Of a stretch of 40,837 bases of DNA, positions 34,580-40,837 are shown one piece after another. Numbering within the stretch: position 1 is the first letter of the stretch; each line of letters starts with the position of its first letter. The DNA is from Pseudomonadota bacterium (GTDB lineage Bacteria > Pseudomonadota > Gammaproteobacteria > Pseudomonadales > Pseudomonadaceae). Location of the stretch: positions 1 to 40,837 of the forward strand of contig JAEWGL010000095.1 of the NCBI GenBank assembly GCA_023388335.1, written 5' to 3'. A program made the position numbers and the translations under genes. The notes beneath the pieces were generated by a model, which was given only the letters and a program-made list of their open reading frames with translations, ran no database searches and was not told where the DNA came from.

Positions 34580-36367
34580 ATGAGCACCACCTCGAAACGC
34601 CCGTTACGCAGCCAGCAATGGTTCAATGACCCGACCCATGCCGACATGACCGCGCTATACGTGGAACGTTACATGAACTATGGCCTGACCCGTGAGGAGC
34701 TGCAATCGGGGCGGCCAATCATCGGTATCGCCCAGACGGGCAGCGACCTGACGCCCTGCAACCGCCACCACTTGGAACTGGCCCAGCGGGTCAAGGCAGG
34801 GATTCGCGATGCCGGCGGCATTCCGATGGAATTCCCGGTGCATCCAATCGCCGAGCAGAGCCGCCGGCCGACCGCCGCGCTGGACCGCAATCTGGCCTAC
34901 CTGGGCCTGGTGGAAATCCTCCATGGCTATCCGCTGGACGGCGTGGTCCTGACCACCGGCTGCGACAAGACCACCCCCGCCTGTCTGATGGCCGCCGCCA
35001 CTACCGACTTGCCGGCCATCGTGCTGTCCGGCGGACCGATGCTCGATGGCCATCACAAGGGTCAACTGATCGGCTCCGGGACCGTGCTATGGCACGCCCG
35101 CAACCTACTGGCCGCCGGCGAGATCGACTACGAAGGCTTCATGGACATGACCACGGCCGCGTCGCCGTCGGTGGGCCACTGCAACACCATGGGTACGGCC
35201 CTGTCGATGAACGCCCTGGCCGAAGCACTGGGCATGTCCCTGCCTGGCTGCGCCAGCATTCCCGCGCCCTACCGCGAACGCGGACAGATGGCTTACGCCA
35301 CTGGCAAGCGCATCTGTGAGCTGGTCCTGCAGGACGTACGCCCGTCACAGATCATGACCCTGGAGAGCTTCGAGAACGCCATCGCCGTGGCTTCGGCCCT
35401 GGGTGCATCGAGCAACTGCCCGCCACACTTGATCGCTATCGCCCGGCACATGGGCATCGACCTGTCACTGGACGACTGGCAGCGGGTCGGCGAAGACGTG
35501 CCGCTGCTGGTCAATTGCATGCCGGCCGGCAAGTACCTCGGCGAAGGTTTCCACCGCGCTGGCGGCGTGCCGGCAGTGATGCATGAGCTGCAGAAGGCTG
35601 GGCGGCTGCATGAGCACTGCGCCACGGTCAGTGGTAAGACGATCGGCGAAGTGGTGCGCGATACCGTGACCAGCAACGCCGAGGTGATTCTGCCATTCGA
35701 AGCGCCGCTCAAGCACCGCGCCGGTTTCATCGTGCTCAGCGGCAACTTCTTCGACAGCGCGATCATGAAGATGTCAGTGGTCGGCGAGGCGTTCCGCAAG
35801 ACTTACCTGTCCGCACCGGGAGCAGAAAACAGCTTCGAGGCGCGAGCCATCGTTTTCGAAGGGCCAGAGGACTACCACGCGCGTATCGACGACCCAGCGC
35901 TGGATATCGACGAGCGTTGCATCCTGGTGATCCGTGGCGCCGGTACGGTCGGCTATCCCGGCAGCGCCGAGGTGGTCAACATGGCCCCGCCCGCGGAACT
36001 GATCAAGCGCGGTATCGACTCGCTGCCCTGCCTGGGCGATGGCCGCCAGAGCGGTACCTCAGCCAGCCCGTCGATCCTCAACATGTCACCGGAAGCGGCC
36101 ATCGGCGGTGGGCTGGCATTGCTGCAGACCAACGACTGCCTGCGTATCGACCTCAACGCCCGCAGCGTCAACCTGCTGGTCGACGAGGAAGAACTGGCTC
36201 GCCGCCGCGCCGCTTGGCAGCCTAGCATCCCGCCGTCACAGACGCCCTGGCAGGAGCTCTACCGGCAACTGGTCGGGCAGCTCTCCACCGGAGGTTGCCT
36301 GGAGCCGGCGACCCTGCATATGAAAGTGATCGCCCGCGAAGGTGGCATGCCACGGCATTCGCACTGA
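34580..36367 (+). CDS. xylD: Pentonate dehydratase, IlvD/Edd family (XylD-like)
   Basis: A 595-residue Fe-S dehydratase that would turn D-xylonate (or L-arabinonate) into 2-keto-3-deoxy-pentonate. The cluster cysteines are visible in TGSDLTPCNRHH, LTTGCDKTTPACLMA and SVGHCNTMGTAL. The Mg-binding and active-site C-terminal stretch appears as GDGRQSGTSASPSILNMSPE. The N-terminal block MTALYVERYMNYGLTREELQSG and length are those of sugar-acid dehydratases of the XylD/AraC group, not of dihydroxyacid dehydratase (IlvD). The ATG at 34580 follows GAGAGA. It is the last gene of the plus-strand operon. Xylonate is favoured over arabinonate because the partner is XylX-like, but this is inference. Confidence 0.9.
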   Translation: MSTTSKRPLRSQQWFNDPTHADMTALYVERYMNYGLTREELQSGRPIIGIAQTGSDLTPCNRHHLELAQRVKAGIRDAGGIPMEFPVHPIAEQSRRPTAALDRNLAYLGLVEILHGYPLDGVVLTTGCDKTTPACLMAAATTDLPAIVLSGGPMLDGHHKGQLIGSGTVLWHARNLLAAGEIDYEGFMDMTTAASPSVGHCNTMGTALSMNALAEALGMSLPGCASIPAPYRERGQMAYATGKRICELVLQDVRPSQIMTLESFENAIAVASALGASSNCPPHLIAIARHMGIDLSLDDWQRVGEDVPLLVNCMPAGKYLGEGFHRAGGVPAVMHELQKAGRLHEHCATVSGKTIGEVVRDTVTSNAEVILPFEAPLKHRAGFIVLSGNFFDSAIMKMSVVGEAFRKTYLSAPGAENSFEARAIVFEGPEDYHARIDDPALDIDERCILVIRGAGTVGYPGSAEVVNMAPPAELIKRGIDSLPCLGDGRQSGTSASPSILNMSPEAAIGGGLALLQTNDCLRIDLNARSVNLLVDEEELARRRAAWQPSIPPSQTPWQELYRQLVGQLSTGGCLEPATLHMKVIAREGGMPRHSH

Positions 36368-36575
36368 GGTCCAGTCGGGCCTCTGAGGGTAGATAAGGCC
36401 AAGGAAGGCCAGCCTCTCCCCCAGTTGCCCGACAACCGGATGGGCTGCCCTTCGCGCATGCCGCTATAGGTTAGCGATACCCCACTTGGCGTATCGACCC
36501 GAGTTGATTAAGCCACGATTCTCTGCGCCGAGCAGTTCGAGATTTGCCTGGGCTGTGAGATCGGCTGGACACTCA
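36368..36575. other. Junction between GC-rich pathway DNA and the lower-GC segment
   Basis: This 208-bp stretch between convergent genes starts GC-rich and falls in GC after about 36480. I see no gene, terminator with a T-run, tRNA fragment or insertion-sequence end. A 37-codon minus-strand frame (ENRGLINSGRYAKWG in it) is too short to support. Confidence 0.4.
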
Positions 36576-37655
36576 TCAGTTGAAACTTGCATTCACTCTC
36601 TCGAGCAGCCCATCAACTGTCTCACCCGAAAGATCAAGGCCTTCAAGCAAGTCATTTGCGTTCAACAAATCCTCACCTGCAATGAGCGCTGACACCGCGA
36701 CCATCGTATCGGTAACAGGCATCGCGATTCCGGCAATCTTCCCAATAGCCGCCATGAAGATTAGCCCGTAGGGCACATCTTCCCAAAGATAGCGTGTATC
36801 CACCGACGTGGGTCCCGGCGGACCGCCTCGCTTGCGATGAAGCTCCGCTGCGACACTGGGCAAACCCGACGCGGCGACATCAAACGAGTTCCGAAGCTTT
36901 TGCTCGAACTTAGGCAAGTCCCAGCCAAAGACCTTTGCTACCGCAATTCGCTCAAGGTCTAACTTGTTTATTATATTAGCCACATCGGGCGTCATATAGT
37001 GGTACTGCGGCCACTCCTCGGCGCGCTCGATCCGGGTCCAATTGAACAGGGCAAGCGGCACATGCCCTACCGCGCTGGTGTTCGACAATGAAGACATCAA
37101 CGGATTTTTATCGATGCTGACTTCGCAGGCAAAAAGCTTACCGCAGACCTGCCTTGCATACTCTGACGTGCTCTGGGGCAAGCAAGATACGCCGAGCTTA
37201 GGCCGCTTGGTCATGACATCTACCTGTGCTGGCGTCTTTCGACGGGCCGTGAACGCGGTTGTCCCAACGCTTGCGACTGTTACATCCACACCCAGCGCCG
37301 TGGCGCGCTCATAGATATAGAGTGACGATAGGCACGCCATCGCACTGACGATCACCACGTGTCCACTACGAAGGTGCGGCAGCAGGCTATCCATAACGAA
37401 CCGATGGCCGTTCAAAGGAACAGCCATGATGATGACGTCAGCGTAATCCGCCAAGTGCCTTGCGCTCTCGGCGTATCCAACTTTGTATTCACCCGCGACT
37501 ACACCCGTTGCTGTCAAGGTGTGGGACTGGAATACCTGAGCACTTTGAGAACGAGGCGACCAAACCTTTACATCAATATTTTTCGAAGAAAACCACGCGG
37601 CATAGGCAAGCCCGACTCCGCCAACGCCAGCGATGCCAACTTTTATATGTGACAT
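36576..37655 (-). CDS. Octopine/nopaline dehydrogenase-family enzyme (opine dehydrogenase-like)
   Basis: A 359-residue NAD(P)-dependent enzyme. The Rossmann domain begins GIAGVGGVGLAYAAWF (GxGGxG), followed by the DVIIMAVPLNGH and HVVIVSAMA strands. The C-terminal octopine-dehydrogenase domain shows the conserved Asn/His segment SSLSNTSAVGHVPLALFN and the YHYMTPDVANIINKLDLERI helix with its Asp. Family enzymes reductively condense an amino acid with a 2-oxoacid, or oxidise such opines. The ATG at 37655 has AGGAA upstream. It lies 126 bp downstream of a peptide/opine/nickel-type ABC operon in the same direction and shares its lower GC, so opine breakdown after uptake is inferred. It is not the longer metallophore (CntM) type. 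Confidence 0.85.
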   Translation of the reverse strand: MSHIKVGIAGVGGVGLAYAAWFSSKNIDVKVWSPRSQSAQVFQSHTLTATGVVAGEYKVGYAESARHLADYADVIIMAVPLNGHRFVMDSLLPHLRSGHVVIVSAMACLSSLYIYERATALGVDVTVASVGTTAFTARRKTPAQVDVMTKRPKLGVSCLPQSTSEYARQVCGKLFACEVSIDKNPLMSSLSNTSAVGHVPLALFNWTRIERAEEWPQYHYMTPDVANIINKLDLERIAVAKVFGWDLPKFEQKLRNSFDVAASGLPSVAAELHRKRGGPPGPTSVDTRYLWEDVPYGLIFMAAIGKIAGIAMPVTDTMVAVSALIAGEDLLNANDLLEGLDLSGETVDGLLERVNASFN

Positions 37656-37781
37656 TATAGATTCCTGATAAGAGCCACAAGCAGGCCTGTTCTCCTGATA
37701 GAAAAGGCGCTACTAGAGGGTGAAGAGATTATTGAGACAATTGCTTCTCCGCTAGTGCTCTAGACGTGTCCAGCCCGCCAT

Positions 37782-39677
37782 TCAGTTCCAATCATCCCCT
37801 GGTTCCATGTAAAAGTGCGTAGGGCTTACCTGATGATACTCTCTCACAGGAGGAATAAAGTCATGGGCTTTGAAAGGCGTACGTAGTTCACGCGCCGGCA
37901 GACTTCGAACCTGACGACGTGCCGGATCTGGAATGGGTACGGCTTGGAGAAGCCGCCGGGTATACGGATGCCGCGGGTTATCAAATACCTCTGCCCGGGA
38001 ACCTATTTCAACGATTTCCCCCATATACATCACCGCCACGCGATGACTGATACGCTCTACTACCGCCATGTCATGACTAATGAAAATAAAACCCAACCCC
38101 ATTTCCTGCTGGAGCTCCAGCAACAGGTTGACGACTTGTACCTTTACGGAGACATCAAGGGCCGACACCGCTTCATCCGCTACGATTGTCCCTGGTCTCA
38201 AGGCTAGTGCGCGTGCAATACACACGCGTTGACGCTGGCCGCCTGAGAACTCATGAGGCAGTCGTAAGGCAGCATCTGCCGGCAAGCCCACTTTGGCAAG
38301 GAGTTCAATAGCGATCTGCTCGCCATCCTTCCTGCTCGCCAGGTTATGCACTTTTAGGGGTTCAATCAGCGCTTGAGCCACACTTTGCCGAGGATTCAAG
38401 CTCGAGAAAGGATCTTGAAAGATCATTTGTATTTTTTTCGCGCGCTGCATGGATGAGAGCGATTTAATATCCTGCCCATCAATTTTGATGTGCCCCGCCG
38501 ACGCGTCTAACAAACCGGTTATCAACCGCCCCGTTGTGGACTTACCACATCCCGACTCTCCGACAATGGCAAGGGTTTCGCCGCGACGAAGATTGAAACT
38601 AACATTTTCAACCGCGTGAACGCGTCCAGATACCTTTCTGAGAAATGAGGTGTGCACATCAAATCGAACGGCTAAGTTAGACACTTCCAAGAGGAAAGGT
38701 GAATCGTGCTGAACACTGTCTTGCAGCGAAGGAACCTGACAGCTTGTACCGGATTTAATATCGTAAATCGGGAAAGGTTTCGGCCATTTTTGGCCGCTCA
38801 TGGAGCCCAACTCAGGGACTGCGGAAATCAGTGCCTTGGTATAGGGCTGTTTAGGCCTGGCGAAAATCTCTGCTGTTGACCCCGTCTCGATCATATCGCC
38901 CCGGTACATCACCAGGGTCCGGTCTGCGATTTCCGCCACCACGCCCATGTCATGGGTGATGAACACCACAGCCATATTTTCTTGAGTCTGAAGCTCCTTG
39001 ATAAGCTCCAGAATTTGCGCCTGAATAGTGACATCTAGTGCTGTAGTAGGCTCGTCTGCGATGAGCACACCAGGGTTGCACGCCAATGCCATGGCAATCA
39101 TCACTCGCTGTCGCATACCGCCAGAGAACTGATGTGGATAGTCATTGAAGCGCTGCTTGGCAGCAGGAATGCGCACCCTGTCCATCAGCCGTAGCGCCTC
39201 GGCGCGAGCTTGTGCAGCGTTAAGTTTGCGGTGCAGCCTAAGCGGTTCGGCGATTTGATCTCCGATAGACATCACCGGATTGAGGGAGGTCATTGGCTCC
39301 TGGAATATCATGGCAATCCGGTTGCCACGAATTGCGGCCATTTCTGACTCTGCCAAGCACAGCATCTCTCGCCCTGCGAGACGGATGCTGCCTGTCACAC
39401 GGCTGCTACCCGTGGGCAACAACCCCATGATCGACATCGCGGATACGCTTTTACCTGAACCGGATTCGCCCACAATCGCGAGGGTTTCACCACGGTTGAC
39501 CGTAAAATCCAGCCCCTTTACCACTGAAGACCAACCATCACCGCGCCGGAAGGCCACGTTGAGTCCGCTGACCTGGAGCACGGCTTCGCCTGCGTCTACT
39601 AGAGTAGAGCCGGCTTTAGCCTGCTCATTAATCGGATGAATGTTTCGGATACTGGTGCATTGGCGAGACATACTCAT
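37782..39677 (-). CDS. Double ATPase of a peptide/opine/nickel-type ABC importer (DppD-DppF fusion)
   Basis: A 631-residue protein with two complete ATP-binding domains. The first (~35-290) has Walker A GESGSGKS, signature FSGGMRQR, Walker B VLIADEP and VFITHDMGV. The second (~330-600) has GESGCGKST, FSGGQRQR, TIVADEA and FISHDMAV. Each domain is followed by the oligopeptide-type C-terminal region (QPYTKALISAVPE and HPYTRRLLQAVPIPDP). Such GsiA-like fusions serve transporters for dipeptides, glutathione or opines. The ATG at 39677 overlaps the permease stop by four bases. GC is near 52% by a hand count of 120 bases, versus about 67% in a 60-base count within xylD, suggesting acquisition by transfer. 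Confidence 0.94.
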   Translation of the reverse strand: MSMSRQCTSIRNIHPINEQAKAGSTLVDAGEAVLQVSGLNVAFRRGDGWSSVVKGLDFTVNRGETLAIVGESGSGKSVSAMSIMGLLPTGSSRVTGSIRLAGREMLCLAESEMAAIRGNRIAMIFQEPMTSLNPVMSIGDQIAEPLRLHRKLNAAQARAEALRLMDRVRIPAAKQRFNDYPHQFSGGMRQRVMIAMALACNPGVLIADEPTTALDVTIQAQILELIKELQTQENMAVVFITHDMGVVAEIADRTLVMYRGDMIETGSTAEIFARPKQPYTKALISAVPELGSMSGQKWPKPFPIYDIKSGTSCQVPSLQDSVQHDSPFLLEVSNLAVRFDVHTSFLRKVSGRVHAVENVSFNLRRGETLAIVGESGCGKSTTGRLITGLLDASAGHIKIDGQDIKSLSSMQRAKKIQMIFQDPFSSLNPRQSVAQALIEPLKVHNLASRKDGEQIAIELLAKVGLPADAALRLPHEFSGGQRQRVCIARALALRPGTIVADEAVSALDVSVKVQVVNLLLELQQEMGLGFIFISHDMAVVERISHRVAVMYMGEIVEIGSRAEVFDNPRHPYTRRLLQAVPIPDPARRQVRSLPARELRTPFKAHDFIPPVREYHQVSPTHFYMEPGDDWN

Positions 39678-40546
39678 GAGCGCTCCGATCGAGTTTTTGG
39701 GTCAATCGCATCGCGCAACGCATCACCCAGCAGACTCAGGGCCAGGACGGTGATCAAGATCGCAATGCTCGGACATACTGTGAGCCACCAGGCATCCAGG
39801 ATATTTTCAAAACCTTCCCGAATCATGCTGCCCCAGGTTGGAGTGGGTGGCGGAGCCCCCAGTCCGATAAAACTAAGGGATGCTTCGGTTCTGATCGCCG
39901 TTGCCATCCACAACGCACCTAACACCAACACTTCAGAGATCATATTTGGAAGGATATGGCCTCCCATCAGGCGAATTGGGCTGTAACCCAGGGAGCGACC
40001 TGCCTCCACGAAATCTCGCTGTTTCAACGCAATGGTTGGCGCTCGCGCGACCCTGACAAAGGGTGCAATTTCGGTTATGGCAATGGCGATGATCAGGTTC
40101 TCAAGGCTGGCGCCCAGCATGGCGGCGACCATCAGGCCCAAAAGCAGCGTCGGAAATGACAAGAGAACATCAACCAACCCCATAATGAAGCGGTCTACAA
40201 ACCCACCCAGGTAACCCGCAACAATGCCTAGTATGGAACCGATTACCATGGCGATCATCACAGCCACAAACCCGACGAGCAGCGAGACACGTGTGCCGTA
40301 GATCAACCTGGACAACACATCGCGCCCATAACTATCAGTACCCAACCAAAATTCTGCCGAGGGGGGCTCAAGCCGATAAGCTATATTTTGCTGCAGTGGA
40401 TCATAGGGCGCGAGCAGCGGAGCAAACAGGGCAACGAGTATAATTAACAGCATCATGCCGATGCCAACCCACGCCATTTTATTTCGTAGCAAGGCGTGCC
40501 AAAGCGTATTCGGCATCGCGACTAAAGGAGCGGTCAGGGTGCTCAT
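39674..40546 (-). CDS. ABC importer permease, DppC type
   Basis: A 290-residue permease with an N-terminal extra helix (VGIGMMLLIILVALFAPLLAPYDP) and the WLGTDSYGRDVLSRLIYGTR segment diagnostic of DppC/GsiD permeases. Five further helices follow. The EAA loop is DFVEAGRSLGYSPIRLMGGH. The ATG at 40546 overlaps the stop of the preceding permease gene (ATGA), and its own stop overlaps the ATPase start. It is an inner-membrane channel half pairing with the DppB-type protein. Confidence 0.94.
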   Translation of the reverse strand: MSTLTAPLVAMPNTLWHALLRNKMAWVGIGMMLLIILVALFAPLLAPYDPLQQNIAYRLEPPSAEFWLGTDSYGRDVLSRLIYGTRVSLLVGFVAVMIAMVIGSILGIVAGYLGGFVDRFIMGLVDVLLSFPTLLLGLMVAAMLGASLENLIIAIAITEIAPFVRVARAPTIALKQRDFVEAGRSLGYSPIRLMGGHILPNMISEVLVLGALWMATAIRTEASLSFIGLGAPPPTPTWGSMIREGFENILDAWWLTVCPSIAILITVLALSLLGDALRDAIDPKTRSERS

Positions 40547-40837
40547 TTAACTTTTACCCTCGGATCTACCAAGCCGTACACAATATCGGTCAGAATGTTA
40601 ACCAAAATGACACAGCCTGCAAAAACAACCATTAGCCCCTGCAGCAAGCTATAGTCGCGAGTATTAAGAGCCGCGAGAATCAACTTACCCAAGCCAGGAC
40701 GATTGAACACAATCTCTGTCAGTACAGAGTTACCTATCAAGGTACCGAAATACAGCCCTACTACGGTAACAATTGGGATCAAAGCATTGCGCAATCCGTG
40801 TTTCAAGACCAGCCGTGCTGCGGGGACGCCCTTTGCC
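40543..40837 (-). CDS. ABC importer permease, DppB type (5' part beyond the window)
   Basis: Only the C-terminal ~97 residues are present. The frame stays open to the window edge, starting AKGVPAARLVLKHGLRNALIP, the EAA-loop region of DppB permeases. The later part includes NRPGLGKLILAALNTRDY and the closing VYGLVDPRVKVK. It is the partner of the DppC-type permease. The binding-protein gene expected for this transporter is not in the window and probably lies upstream, beyond position 40837. Confidence 0.93.
   Translation of the reverse strand, partial: AKGVPAARLVLKHGLRNALIPIVTVVGLYFGTLIGNSVLTEIVFNRPGLGKLILAALNTRDYSLLQGLMVVFAGCVILVNILTDIVYGLVDPRVKVK

Noticed and set aside
36576..37655. Identification as ketopantoate reductase or as a CntM-type metallophore synthase
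   Set aside because: The C-terminal SNTSAVGHVPLALFN segment fits the octopine dehydrogenase domain, and the protein is too short for the CntM type.

Overview
The window is GC-rich chromosomal DNA of a fluorescent pseudomonad, most likely of the Pseudomonas putida group. That reading rests on remembered family and synteny patterns: folD beside tRNA-Arg and tRNA-His, then a glycerol-type ABC operon with a divergent sigma-54 activator. No database search was run. About 36.5 kb looks like native, densely packed sequence. The last ~4.3 kb is clearly lower in GC and looks acquired.

Layout. (1) 1-1430: tRNA-His and tRNA-Arg on the minus strand, then folD, closed by a 30-bp hairpin. (2) 1471-9468: a six-gene ABC importer operon (two ATPases, two permeases, a DUF2160 small membrane protein, a binding protein) resembling the rhizobial GlpSTPQUV glycerol transporter. 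It is divergent from an AcoR-type sigma-54 activator. The intergenic DNA holds a good -24/-12 promoter and a cluster of TGAAC repeats. (3) 9633-12598: a DctA-like carrier followed by two different FadR-subfamily GntR regulators, with two similar operators around the carrier's promoter. (4) 12711-17394: an unknown lipoprotein, a dCache chemoreceptor with a sigma-28-like promoter, a TSUP permease and a histidine-phosphatase-fold protein. (5) 17670-20506: a heme oxygenase-bacteriophytochrome pair. (6) 20513-26565: an iron-uptake block with a FepA/PirA-type receptor under a Fur-box promoter, and a tightly overlapping operon of a PfeS/PirS-like kinase, DUF3649, PepSY and DUF3325 proteins. (7) 26760-36367: a sugar-acid block encoding the lower Weimberg pathway (pentonate dehydratase, FAH-family 2-keto-3-deoxy-pentonate dehydratase, alpha-ketoglutarate semialdehyde dehydrogenase), two MFS carriers, a 2-hydroxyacid dehydrogenase and a LysR regulator. 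(8) 36576-40837: the lower-GC segment with an octopine/nopaline dehydrogenase-family enzyme and a peptide/opine/nickel-type ABC transporter cut by the window end.

How the genes work together. The Weimberg enzymes would turn D-xylonate (or L-arabinonate) into 2-keto-3-deoxy-pentonate, then alpha-ketoglutarate semialdehyde, then alpha-ketoglutarate. No sugar dehydrogenase or lactonase is present, so the input is probably the acid itself. The two operons of this block, on opposite strands, carry the same promoter architecture: a 15-bp LysR-type box, 14 bp, an identical ATGCCATTGG overlapping the -35, and an 18-bp spacer to the -10. This makes one regulon under the local LysR protein very likely.

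Most notable observations: the duplicated LysR promoter architecture; complementary degeneration in the two ATPases of the glycerol-type transporter, predicting one consensus and one degenerate ATP site; the sigma-54 promoter with 10-bp-phased repeats; paired FadR-type operators; a PirS-like kinase without a response regulator, coupled to PepSY-type membrane proteins; and the opine-dehydrogenase/ABC island.
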